Source of the DNA: Paenibacillus sp. J5C2022
Lineage (GTDB): Bacteria; Bacillota; Bacilli; Paenibacillales; Paenibacillaceae
NCBI RefSeq assembly: GCF_025567625.1
Contig: NZ_JAOQJC010000001.1
Coordinates: 248,001 to 312,000, forward strand
Direction of reading: 5' to 3'
DNA: 64,000 nt
A program made the position numbers and the translations under genes. Position 1 is the stretch's first letter; each line of letters starts with the position of its first letter. The notes beneath the pieces are model-generated. The model was not told where the DNA came from, did not search any database, and saw only the letters and a list, made by a program, of their open reading frames with translations. Shown piece by piece: positions 53,307 to 62,603 of this stretch.

Positions 53307-54767
53307 ATGAAATCGGTTATTCGGCTACTTGCCGTTGCCTTGCTGCTGCATCTGGCGCTCGGCTGCAGCGGCACGCCGGTTAAGGCAGGCATTGTAACAG
53401 CCTATGCTGCGCCCAAAGATTTGCCGGTCCATTTGCGGGCAGAGGAATTTGCCGTCACGGCCGGCGGCAAACCGATCGATTTGTACAATGGCGGTTTGAA
53501 CAGCTGGAACAATCCGGTCATATTCGGCTCATTCGATATGACCGGCGGTCCGGTGGAGGTAACGATTTTGCCACGCGACAGCTTCAATACCTATACGCTG
53601 CTGCCGCGCTCACTGGAACTCAAGAGCAAGCAAGAAGAGAAAGCGATTACATTCACGTTGGAGGAAGCAGCGAATGTAACGCTTGTTCTCGACGACGACT
53701 TCCAGGGAACAGTGCTGCATCTGTTCGCCCAGAAGGAAGAGAGCGATATACCAGACCCTTCAGATTCTAAAGTCGTCTATTTTGGCCCGGGTTATCACGA
53801 TCTCGGCGGTTACGGCGGCAAGCCGGTCATGCTGGAATCCGGGCAGACGCTCTACATTGCAGGCGGTGCGGTCGTACGGGGACGCGTGAGGGCGAGCAAC
53901 GTATCGGATATAACGATCCGGGGGCGGGGCATTTTGTATAACGATTATACGACCAATGACGAGCATGGCAATGTAACGCTGGCGCTCAGCTATGTGACCA
54001 ATTCCAAAGTGCAGGATATTATTGTCAATAACGACACTGCGAACTGGACATCGGCCCTGCATGGCAGCAGCTTTGTCGAGGTACTGAACTATAAAGGGGT
54101 CAGTCCGCGATTTGCCAGCAGCGACGGTTTTGATATTAACAGCAGCCATGACATTATTTTTGACGGCACCTTCATCCATTCCGCCGACGATGCTGTAGCG
54201 ATCAAAGGGCTGTCGGAGGAAAAAGAGGCTGCCAAGGCATTGCCGATCTATAACATTACATATCAAAATGCCCAGCTCTGGTCGGATGCCAACAATGCTA
54301 TCGGGATTGGCGCGGAAACAGTTGCCGCCTATTTTAAAAACATCACGTTCCGCAATATCGATGTCCTGTACAATTTTGATGACCGCAACAATCCGGATGT
54401 GCTGCCTGACCGTTCCGCCATTAATATTTTTTCTTTGAATGCTACTCACTTCAGTGATATTACCTTTGAAGATATTCGGGTGGAAAAGGCGAAGCGGCTC
54501 ATCAATATTCAAATGGACACGACCTTCTACTTCGGCGCGCTGCTTGGCAGCTGGGTAGAGGACGGCTCGATGAGCAACATTACGTACTCGAATATTACGT
54601 CATATTCCGATGGCACGAATGAAATTAAAGTAGCCGGATGGGATGAAAAGCATCTCATTTCAGACGTCATATTCAAAAATATCAACATTAACGGAAAAAA
54701 ATTAATAAATATAGATGATCCGCATTTCACCATAAACAAGTATACTGCCAACATAAACGTCCAATAG
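53307..54767 (+). CDS. Lipoprotein beta-helix GH28-like glycoside hydrolase
   Basis: A 486-residue lipoprotein (signal with lipobox HLALGC, Cys20). An N-terminal beta domain (about 30-145) and a right-handed beta-helix (about 160-480) follow. The helix carries GH28-like acidic motifs FASSDGFDINSS and SADDAVAIKG. The stretch that is GHG in polygalacturonases reads NNAIGIGAETVA, so the catalytic mechanism is uncertain. It is about 70% alike by eye to the next gene product, which points to a tandem duplication. It probably acts on a plant polysaccharide at the cell surface. Confidence 0.75.
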   Translation: MKSVIRLLAVALLLHLALGCSGTPVKAGIVTAYAAPKDLPVHLRAEEFAVTAGGKPIDLYNGGLNSWNNPVIFGSFDMTGGPVEVTILPRDSFNTYTLLPRSLELKSKQEEKAITFTLEEAANVTLVLDDDFQGTVLHLFAQKEESDIPDPSDSKVVYFGPGYHDLGGYGGKPVMLESGQTLYIAGGAVVRGRVRASNVSDITIRGRGILYNDYTTNDEHGNVTLALSYVTNSKVQDIIVNNDTANWTSALHGSSFVEVLNYKGVSPRFASSDGFDINSSHDIIFDGTFIHSADDAVAIKGLSEEKEAAKALPIYNITYQNAQLWSDANNAIGIGAETVAAYFKNITFRNIDVLYNFDDRNNPDVLPDRSAINIFSLNATHFSDITFEDIRVEKAKRLINIQMDTTFYFGALLGSWVEDGSMSNITYSNITSYSDGTNEIKVAGWDEKHLISDVIFKNININGKKLINIDDPHFTINKYTANINVQ

Positions 54768-54783
54768 AGGAGAGCGAGCCATC

Positions 54784-57258
54784 ATGATGAAAAAGCTGAT
54801 GTTGACGCTGCTGACCGCAGCGCTTGTTATGCCATTGCTTGTTTTCGGTTCAGAAGGAACGGCTCATGCAACAGGAAGTGTCACGGTTTACCCGACCCCT
54901 GCTAATTTGCCTGCTGCATACAAGTCGGCGGATTTTACCGTCACCGCGCAAGGCAGTCAGGTAGCGGCATATAATGCCGGCAGCAACAGCTGGGGCAATA
55001 ATGTCAGCTATGGCAGTTTTGAAATGACAGGCAGCGTAAGCGTATCCATTACACCGAATTTCAATTATTCGTCCTATCGGCTCGTTCCCCGCTCGTTGGG
55101 GCTGAATGTGACAAGAAGCGGCAACACCATTACGTTCACGCTGAATGAGCCGTCTCATGTCACGCTAATTCTGGATGACAATTATCAGGGCAAGGTGCTT
55201 CATCTGTTCGCCGACGGGCCGGATACGAACATCCCTAGCGAGAATGATCCGAATGTGATTTACTATGGTCCAGGCTATCATGATCTGACAGGCAGCGGCG
55301 CTTCGCCGATTATGTTGGACTCCAATAAAACGCTGTATATCGCGCCAGGCGCAATTGTCCGCGGCCGAGTCCGGGCTTATAATGCTTCAAATGTGACGAT
55401 TCGCGGGCGGGGGATTTTGCTCAACGATACGACGCCGAACGATGCTCACGGGAATATTACGTTGGCGCTTAATTTCGTTAACCAGGCCACAATCAAGGAT
55501 GTTATCGTCAACAACAATACGGCGAACTGGACGTCTGCCGTCCATGGGAGCGAATTTGTCAATGTGACGAACTACAAGGGTGTGAGCCCGAAATTCGCCA
55601 GCAGTGACGGCTTCGATATTAACAGCAGCCACGATATTACGTTTAACGGGAGCTTTATTCGCTCGGCCGATGATTCCATAGCGATCAAAGGATTGTCGGA
55701 TGAGACGGAGCCGGCCCTAGCGCTGCCGATCTACAACATTGCTTTTTTCGATACGCAGCTGTGGTCGGATGCCAATAACGCAATTGGCATTGGCGCCGAA
55801 ACGGTAGCCTCTTATGTGAAAAACATCCATTTTCAGAACATAGATATTTTATACAATTTCGATGACCGCAATCATCCTGATGTTTTGCCGGATCGTTCTG
55901 CGATTAATATCTTTGCGCTTGAAGCCACTCATTTCAGCGACATTACATTTGAAGACATTCGGGTGGAAAAGGCGAAACGGCTTATTAATGTTCAAATGGA
56001 CACCTCGTTTTATTTTGGAGCCTTGCATGGCAATTGGTCCTGGCCGGGTGAAATGAAGAACATCACTTATAAAAATATTACGTCTTACTCCGATGGAACA
56101 AATGAAATCAAACTGGCCGGATGGGACAACCAGCATCAGATCTCCAATGTCATGTTCGACAACATCAACATCAATGGCACAGTCGTTCAGGACTTTAACG
56201 ATCCGCACTTTAATATGAATAGCTATGTCAATCGCATTGAAGTGAAGGCGCCGGGAGGCCTTGCGGCAAAGAGCCGCCTCCAGGCGGCTGAAGACTATGC
56301 AACCGTTCAAGGGAATCAGGGCTGGCGATACCGAGTACTGCCTGGTGGCGGAACGGCCGCCGATATGAGCTGGAACCCGGACAGCAGCAACCATTGGCGC
56401 GGCATGAGCACGTTTGACGCGATTTGGAGCGACAACGGCAACTTTTATCTGCATCCGGACAATAACAATCAGGTAGCTCTGGAGTGGCAGGCGGCGCGGC
56501 CGGGGACGGTACGTTTAACTGGAGTGGCGAGCAAGCTGGTTGCAACAGGCGGCGACGGTGTGAAGGTGAGCATTTGGAAAAATGGCACGATGATCTGGCC
56601 GGCGGACGGACAGTGGCAGACGATCGCCTATAATGATACGGCAGGGGTGAGTCACCAAGTGTCAACTACGGTGGCGGCAGGCGACAAAATATCCTTCCGC
56701 GTCGATCAGAACGGGAACAGTTCCTATGACAGCACGTCGTGGAATCCGGAAATCAATTACGAATTCAACAATGTGTTCAATGCGGCCTGGGATATGGGAC
56801 ATCTGCAAGGAAATCACGGGTGGTACTACCGGGTTTGGCGCAGCGGTATCGGCACAACCAATATGAACTGGAACCCTGACGGTTCCAATCACTGGCGCGG
56901 ACCGGGGGCGTTCGATGCGATCTGGAACGGCTCGGGCAACATGTATCTTCATCCGGACAACAGTCAGGCGATGCTGGAATGGCAAGCGCCGAAAGCTGGC
57001 ACTGTGCGGGTGAAAGGCCAGGTCAGGAAGGCGGATACGACCGGGGGCGACGGCGTCAATGTGAGCATCTGGAAAAACGGCACGATGGTTTGGCCGGCGG
57101 ACGGACAGTGGCAAACGATCGCGGCGCAAGACGGAACAGGCGTAGCACATGATTTTACCTTGCAGCTTACGCAAGATGATACGCTCTCCTTCCGCGTAGA
57201 CCAACGGGCTAATTCAGGCTATGACTCTACGGCGTGGAACCCGGTGATCAGGTATTAG
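54784..57258 (+). CDS. Secreted beta-helix GH28-like protein with two C-terminal repeat modules
   Basis: An 824-residue exported protein (signal about 1-30, no lipobox). Residues about 33-488 parallel the previous gene product, including SSDGFDINSSHDI and SADDSIAIKG. Two modules of about 160 residues follow (about 500-660 and 665-824). Each has SNHWRG, a YLHPDN string, GGDGV.VSIWKNGT and WPADGQWQTIA, and ends in SYDST-WNP. They look like carbohydrate-binding or linker modules. The paralogue upstream is membrane-anchored while this one should be released or bind the substrate directly. Confidence 0.75.
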   Translation: MMKKLMLTLLTAALVMPLLVFGSEGTAHATGSVTVYPTPANLPAAYKSADFTVTAQGSQVAAYNAGSNSWGNNVSYGSFEMTGSVSVSITPNFNYSSYRLVPRSLGLNVTRSGNTITFTLNEPSHVTLILDDNYQGKVLHLFADGPDTNIPSENDPNVIYYGPGYHDLTGSGASPIMLDSNKTLYIAPGAIVRGRVRAYNASNVTIRGRGILLNDTTPNDAHGNITLALNFVNQATIKDVIVNNNTANWTSAVHGSEFVNVTNYKGVSPKFASSDGFDINSSHDITFNGSFIRSADDSIAIKGLSDETEPALALPIYNIAFFDTQLWSDANNAIGIGAETVASYVKNIHFQNIDILYNFDDRNHPDVLPDRSAINIFALEATHFSDITFEDIRVEKAKRLINVQMDTSFYFGALHGNWSWPGEMKNITYKNITSYSDGTNEIKLAGWDNQHQISNVMFDNININGTVVQDFNDPHFNMNSYVNRIEVKAPGGLAAKSRLQAAEDYATVQGNQGWRYRVLPGGGTAADMSWNPDSSNHWRGMSTFDAIWSDNGNFYLHPDNNNQVALEWQAARPGTVRLTGVASKLVATGGDGVKVSIWKNGTMIWPADGQWQTIAYNDTAGVSHQVSTTVAAGDKISFRVDQNGNSSYDSTSWNPEINYEFNNVFNAAWDMGHLQGNHGWYYRVWRSGIGTTNMNWNPDGSNHWRGPGAFDAIWNGSGNMYLHPDNSQAMLEWQAPKAGTVRVKGQVRKADTTGGDGVNVSIWKNGTMVWPADGQWQTIAAQDGTGVAHDFTLQLTQDDTLSFRVDQRANSGYDSTAWNPVIRY

Positions 57259-57272
57259 GAGGCTGGATGCAT

Positions 57273-58220
57273 ATGTTCAAACTAGAAAACATTGAATCAA
57301 ACGATGAATTACTAAAAACAGCGGATATTCAAATCCGAGATCCATTCATTTTGCCGGTAGCAGAACAACGCTGCTATTACATGTATGGGACAACGGACAA
57401 AGAGCCTTGGGGTGGCAAGGCGACGGGCTTCGACGCTTACCGCAGCCGGGACCTGCGGCATTGGGAAGGGCCGTTCCCGGTTTTTCGCCCTGCAGCGGAT
57501 TTCTGGGCTGATGAAAACTTCTGGGCACCGGAGGTTCACTTCTACAAGGAGCGCTATTATATGTTCGCCAGCTTTAAGGCGGAATTACGCTGCCGGGTTA
57601 CGCAGCTTCTTGTGGCGGATAGTCCGCTTGGGCCATTCCAGCCGTTGACGAATGAGCCGCTCACACCATTCGGCTGGGAATGTCTGGATGGAACGCTTTA
57701 TGAGGATGCGAAAGGTACGCCTTGGATCGTCTATTGTCGGGAATGGCTGCAAACAACCGATGGCGAAATATATGCCCAGCCGTTGCAGCCGGACTTGAAG
57801 GCAACGGCTGGTGAGCCAATCAAGCTGTTTTCGGCAACTGAAGCACCATGGGTATGTGAGACGAAATACAAAGGCAGCTCCGGTTATGTTACGGACGGAC
57901 CTTATTTGTTCCGTTCACCGCAAAATGAGCTATGGATGCTATGGTCGAGCCACGGTAAGGAGGGGTATGCGATTGGGCTGGCCAAATCAGCCTCCAACGA
58001 TATTCGGGGACCGTGGATACAGGAAAGCGAGCCGTTCTTTCGCAAGGATGGAGGGCATGGCATGCTGTTCCGAACGTTTGAGGGACAGTGGCGGCTCAGC
58101 CTGCACCAGCCGAATACAAGCCCGCTGGAACGGGCAGTATTCTTGAATGTCCAATGGGTTAATGATGAACCGAAAATAAAACACGAAACATCCATATTGG
58201 GGGAAAGCAACGATGAGTGA
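57273..58220 (+). CDS. GH43-family five-bladed propeller glycosidase
   Basis: A 315-residue cytoplasmic glycosidase (no signal peptide). IRDPFIL holds the likely catalytic base Asp23. WAPEVHFYKERYYMFAS is the second blade motif, ECLDGTLYED and VTDGPYLFR supply the remaining acidic residues. GH43 enzymes remove arabinose or xylose from oligosaccharides. ATG 57273 lies 9-10 bases after TTAGGAGGC, which overlaps the previous stop. It overlaps the next gene by 8 bp, so all are cotranscribed. Confidence 0.78.
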   Translation: MFKLENIESNDELLKTADIQIRDPFILPVAEQRCYYMYGTTDKEPWGGKATGFDAYRSRDLRHWEGPFPVFRPAADFWADENFWAPEVHFYKERYYMFASFKAELRCRVTQLLVADSPLGPFQPLTNEPLTPFGWECLDGTLYEDAKGTPWIVYCREWLQTTDGEIYAQPLQPDLKATAGEPIKLFSATEAPWVCETKYKGSSGYVTDGPYLFRSPQNELWMLWSSHGKEGYAIGLAKSASNDIRGPWIQESEPFFRKDGGHGMLFRTFEGQWRLSLHQPNTSPLERAVFLNVQWVNDEPKIKHETSILGESNDE

Positions 58221-59697
58221 TCCGTTTTTATATACCATTGATAACGTGCAGCTGCGTATTTTTCCGGCGCCGGAGGAAATTGGCTTCGCTGCTGCTGAGG
58301 CCCGGTTGGCTGTGCAGGGTAACGACGCCTACGGTGCCGACCCGGATGGTCTTGTGCTGTCGCGGGACTGGCAACTATCGGCGGGCGGCCATGAGATTCC
58401 GGTCTATGCAGTCCCGGTGACGAGCGGCGGGCCGCTGTCGTTTGCTTCTTTCGAGTATGTTGCGGGTACGGAAGCGGTTGTGCTCAAGGCGAAAAGCAAA
58501 CGGCCAGTACATCGTGCTCAGATTCGTCCGGTTGTTCTTGGAGTTGTGGCAGAAGTATTAGAGGATGAAGTGCGGATTCCAATTCGCGGACCCGGCAAAT
58601 ACATCGTGGAGACGAATGACGAGATGGAGCGGCCGCTCTTTATTATGGTGCATGCTTCCGAGGAGAATGTTCCGGCGGCAGGCAATGCCAATGTCATCTA
58701 TTACGGGCCGGGCCTGCATGTAGTCAGCACGCTGGAGTTGTATTCCGGCCAGACGGTGTACATAGCCGGCGGTGCGGTGCTGAGGGTAATGGTGCCGGAA
58801 GGGGAAGTGCCGGATGTGGAGAGCGACTGGGCGGGCAAGAAGCTGTACCGGGATACTTTTGTAGCCCAACATGCAGCGGATATTGCCATTCGCGGACGCG
58901 GCATCGTTGATCTGTCTATGCTGGACTGGCATGCCCGCAAGGCGGCTTTGGTTCAGAACTGTGAGCGCGTACGCATCGAAGGCATTACTTGTGTCGGCAC
59001 TTCACATTGGACCATCCATTTGTCACAATCCAAAGATTGTATCATCCGAGACCTGATGTTGATTGGTTACCGCGAGAATAGTGATGGAATCGATATTGTC
59101 AACAGTGAGCGCGTGCGCGTTGATAATTGTCTTATTCGTACCGGGGATGATGCGGTTGTAGTCAAGGCAATGGCCGCACCGCCTGCACTGGGAGGCAGAG
59201 ATATTCGAGTGTACAACTGCACCGTATGGAACGATAAAGTCCGCTGCTTCGGCATTACGGGAGAGACGCGAACGGACATTTCCGGCGTTGTGTTCGAAAA
59301 TTGCGATGTCGTGCACAGCCGGGCTATCTGGACCGAGGAGTTGGGCTCGCTTTGCATCATTGTTGGCGATTCAGGTACGATTGATAATATCCGTTTTGAA
59401 AATATGCGGATCGAGGACGAACAGCGATATGCAATGGTTTGTCTTATTTTTAAGGACCGCTGGTCGGTAGATCAGGCGGCAGGACGTATTCGCAATATCG
59501 TTTTCCGCAACATTCAAATTCCGGAAGGTGTGCCATCCTTGTTCCATGGTTTTGACAATCGGCATCTCGTAGAGCAGGTAGTTGTCGAAGGACTATTCGT
59601 GGACGGCCAGCCGGTCGAGCATATCGCGCAAGCGAATTTCTGTATGAATAATTTTGTGAACAATATTTACGTCTCATCAGGCAGCGAAGTTCGATGA
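58213..59697 (+). CDS. GH28-like beta-helix protein, cytoplasmic
   Basis: A 494-residue protein without a signal peptide: an N-terminal beta domain and a right-handed beta-helix with RENSDGIDIVNSERV and RTGDDAVVVKA acidic motifs. As in the two secreted paralogues, the GHG stretch is replaced (CFGITGETRTDI). It overlaps the GH43 gene by 8 bp and ends before a strong terminator. It probably cleaves imported oligosaccharides; specificity for galacturonate is not proven. Confidence 0.75.
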   Translation: MSDPFLYTIDNVQLRIFPAPEEIGFAAAEARLAVQGNDAYGADPDGLVLSRDWQLSAGGHEIPVYAVPVTSGGPLSFASFEYVAGTEAVVLKAKSKRPVHRAQIRPVVLGVVAEVLEDEVRIPIRGPGKYIVETNDEMERPLFIMVHASEENVPAAGNANVIYYGPGLHVVSTLELYSGQTVYIAGGAVLRVMVPEGEVPDVESDWAGKKLYRDTFVAQHAADIAIRGRGIVDLSMLDWHARKAALVQNCERVRIEGITCVGTSHWTIHLSQSKDCIIRDLMLIGYRENSDGIDIVNSERVRVDNCLIRTGDDAVVVKAMAAPPALGGRDIRVYNCTVWNDKVRCFGITGETRTDISGVVFENCDVVHSRAIWTEELGSLCIIVGDSGTIDNIRFENMRIEDEQRYAMVCLIFKDRWSVDQAAGRIRNIVFRNIQIPEGVPSLFHGFDNRHLVEQVVVEGLFVDGQPVEHIAQANFCMNNFVNNIYVSSGSEVR

Positions 59698-59720
59698 GCG
59701 CAGCTTGAGGAGATAGAAAG

Positions 59721-59763
59721 AACGGAAGAGACTGTCCGCGTGCGGACAGTCTCTTCCGTTTTT
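59721..59763 (+). terminator. Strong terminator closing the beta-helix operon
   Basis: Perfect 19-base arms, AACGGAAGAGACTGTCCGC (59721-59739) and its complement (59742-59760), with a GT loop. The second arm ends in TT and three more T follow. Confidence 0.9.
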
Positions 59764-59826
59764 CGTTCTTGTTTTGCTGCCGATTGAAAAATCCGGAATT
59801 ATATATCGATCGCGTAGTTGATAGCT

Positions 59827-59862
59827 ACTCGAATCTTCAACTCGAATCTTCAATAGTTGACA
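59827..59862 (+). promoter_or_regulatory. Direct repeat and -35-like element before the beta-mannosidase
   Basis: ACTCGAATCTTCA is repeated in tandem at 59827-59839 and 59840-59852, just before TTGACA (59857-59862). A good -10 is not visible at the right distance, so activator-dependent transcription is possible. Confidence 0.4.
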
Positions 59863-59966
59863 AAACGACAAGGAAGAACAGTACGCAGCACATTCATCTT
59901 GCAGCGCGTTAGGGGTTAAAATAGCAGCTGAAATAAGAAATATGAACAAGAAGAGAGGAAGCCCCT

Positions 59967-62495
59967 ATGAGATTGCATGAAAATTGGAAAATACAATCAT
60001 TCGATGTTGGGCAAATGCGAGATTTGGAGGTGGCCGGTCCCGGCTTCAGCCATCATTTCTGGATACCGGCACAAGTACCGGGCGATGTTCATTCTGCACT
60101 TATTGACAACCAAATTATCGAGCATCCCTTCTTCGGCCATAATGATATGAAATGCCGGTGGGTCGAGCAGAAAGTATGGTGGTATAAGACTGATTTTCAA
60201 TTCGATGAAGAAGTGGAGCGGGATGAGTGGGTCGAGCTTGTCTTTGAGGGGTTGGATACGTATGCCACCGTTTATTTGAACGGTATGGAGCTGGGAAAGG
60301 CAGACAATATGTTCCTGTCCTATACGTATGATGTAACCCGCGAGCTTCGCCGGGGCAAGAACACGCTTGCCGTCAAATTTGATCCGGTACAGCAGCATGT
60401 GCAAGGCAAGGATTGCAGCCATTGGGCCGGATTCAACAGCGAACGGACCTGGATGCGCAAGGCGCAGATGAATTTCGGATGGGATTGGGGGCCGCGGCTG
60501 GTAACTGTCGGGATCTGGAAAGATGTGCGGCTGACGAAGAGAAATCACGCTAAAATCGCGAACGTGTTCGCCAGGACGAATCAATTGAAAGCCGGGCAAG
60601 CCACCGTCCAGATTGATATAGAGGTGGACTCCCCTTATGTAACGGAGCCGATGGAAGCAGAGGCGCTGCTGCAACGCGGCGATCAATGTTACTATGTGAG
60701 AGGAAGGATTGAGGAGCCAGCCGGCAGCCTGCAGCTGCAGGTGGATCGACCCGCATTATGGTGGACGCATGATTTGGGAGAGCCGAATTTGTACGAGCTT
60801 CATGTTAAGCTATTGCGGCACGGAGAAGTATTGGACGAGTATCATACATCATTCGGCATTCGGACAGTGGAGGTAAGCTGCCGGGATGAGAATGAACAGC
60901 CCGAATTCGCTTTTATATTGAACGGCGTGAAGCTATTTGCCAAAGGTGTCAATTGGATTCCGGTGGACAGCTTTTTTGCCTCTGCTTCGGATTCGACATA
61001 TACTCATTTAATCGATTTGTCCAAATCTGCGAATATGAATATGATTCGGGTATGGGGCGGCGGCATATACGAACGCGATATTTTCTATGCGTATTGCGAT
61101 CAGCAAGGATTGCTAGTATGGCAAGACTTTATGTTCGCTTGTGCGTTGTACCCGGACTATAACCGCGATTTCATGGCTAGTGTTCGCGAGGAAGTGACAC
61201 AGACTGTCAAGCGTCTGCGCAATCATCCATCAATTGCAATCTGGTGCGGCAATAATGAGAACGATTGGATCTATGAGAAGCGATATTCGACGGGCGAGAT
61301 CAAGACCCCGTTCTATGGAGAGAAAATCTATCATCAACTTATGCCGAAATTAATGCATTCGCTCGACAGCTCCAGATTTTATTGGCCAAGCTCCCCGTTC
61401 GGGGGCAACGACCATAATTCGGCGGAAGAAGGCGATCGCCACAATTGGCAAGTATGGCACGGCTATCTCGAGCCGAGACGGTTCGGTGAGATTCCGGTCA
61501 TCGATTATAGCATCAATGGCGTTTCCTTCAAAAACTACAAGAAAGATATGACGTTATTTTCCAGCGAATTCGGCATGCATGCGGCGGCAAACCGCCATAC
61601 ACTGGAAAGCAGCATGCCTGCCGACAAATTTTATTGGCTGAGCAACGAAATGGCTTACCGCAACAAGGATGCCCACCAGCCCAAAGGGATTTTGCTTATG
61701 GAAGGCTACACAGGCATCCCGAATGATATTGATGAGTATGTTGATTTCTCCATGCTGACTCAAGCTGAGGGATTGAAGACAGCGGTCGAGCATTATCGCC
61801 GTCGCAAGCCTCGTACAAGCGGTGCGCTTATATGGCAGCTGAATGACTGCTGGCCGGGCACAAGCTGGTCCATGATTGATTACAGCTTGCTGCCGAAAGC
61901 CTCTTATTATTACGCCCGAAAGTTTTTTCATCCGCTGCTGCTCACAATGAATTGTGAGCCAAACCGAGACTTGGAATTATTCGTGGTCAATGATACGCTG
62001 GAGCTCTTCCGGGATGAGCTTGAACTAAGATTATACGATTTTCATGGACGGTTATTGGCTAGTCAGCTGTGGACAGCAGCCGTCAAGGCAAATTCGAGCG
62101 AGCGCATTGCGCTTATCGAGAGGGCATGGATCGGGGATGCCGCGCCGGATGAAATTGTGCTGCAGCTGTCTTCCAAGTCAGGGCTAGCGGAGTCCAATAT
62201 GTATTATTTGTGCGATCAGAAGGATCTGCGGCTGCCTGAAGCCAAGCTAGAGGTAGCGATTGATGAAGCAAGAGGAGCCATCACGATAACAACCGACAAG
62301 CTGGCGCGTTTTGTCAACATACAGATTCCTTGCCGGCACGCCGTTCCCGAAGATAACTTCTTCGATATGATGCCGAACACCTCACGGACTATTCCGATCC
62401 GTCACCTGGACGGTGGCCGGATTCCTTATTCCAAGTTGAAGGTGAAAGCGCTGAACAGCCGATCGACTTCTTATTCACCCGTTCGTTGCGAATGA
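59967..62495 (+). CDS. Beta-mannosidase, GH2 family
   Basis: An 842-residue cytoplasmic glycosidase. The sugar-binding jelly roll (about 1-180) includes PAQVPGDVHSALI and WVELVFEGLDTYATVYLNG. The TIM barrel carries the acid/base Glu431 in WCGNNENDW and the nucleophile Glu534 in SSEFGMHA. RKAQMNFGWDWGPRL is typical of beta-mannosidases. AGAGAGGAAG precedes the ATG. It removes terminal beta-mannose from imported oligosaccharides and has its own upstream region after a terminator. Confidence 0.85.
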   Translation: MRLHENWKIQSFDVGQMRDLEVAGPGFSHHFWIPAQVPGDVHSALIDNQIIEHPFFGHNDMKCRWVEQKVWWYKTDFQFDEEVERDEWVELVFEGLDTYATVYLNGMELGKADNMFLSYTYDVTRELRRGKNTLAVKFDPVQQHVQGKDCSHWAGFNSERTWMRKAQMNFGWDWGPRLVTVGIWKDVRLTKRNHAKIANVFARTNQLKAGQATVQIDIEVDSPYVTEPMEAEALLQRGDQCYYVRGRIEEPAGSLQLQVDRPALWWTHDLGEPNLYELHVKLLRHGEVLDEYHTSFGIRTVEVSCRDENEQPEFAFILNGVKLFAKGVNWIPVDSFFASASDSTYTHLIDLSKSANMNMIRVWGGGIYERDIFYAYCDQQGLLVWQDFMFACALYPDYNRDFMASVREEVTQTVKRLRNHPSIAIWCGNNENDWIYEKRYSTGEIKTPFYGEKIYHQLMPKLMHSLDSSRFYWPSSPFGGNDHNSAEEGDRHNWQVWHGYLEPRRFGEIPVIDYSINGVSFKNYKKDMTLFSSEFGMHAAANRHTLESSMPADKFYWLSNEMAYRNKDAHQPKGILLMEGYTGIPNDIDEYVDFSMLTQAEGLKTAVEHYRRRKPRTSGALIWQLNDCWPGTSWSMIDYSLLPKASYYYARKFFHPLLLTMNCEPNRDLELFVVNDTLELFRDELELRLYDFHGRLLASQLWTAAVKANSSERIALIERAWIGDAAPDEIVLQLSSKSGLAESNMYYLCDQKDLRLPEAKLEVAIDEARGAITITTDKLARFVNIQIPCRHAVPEDNFFDMMPNTSRTIPIRHLDGGRIPYSKLKVKALNSRSTSYSPVRCE

Positions 62496-62603
62496 TGCGA
62501 CAAATGGACAACAAGGATAGGACCAGTGTTCATTCAGCCTGCGCGAATAGTACAGTACGATGAAGAAGCATCTTAATACACAATGACTATGGAGGGTCGA
62601 ACA

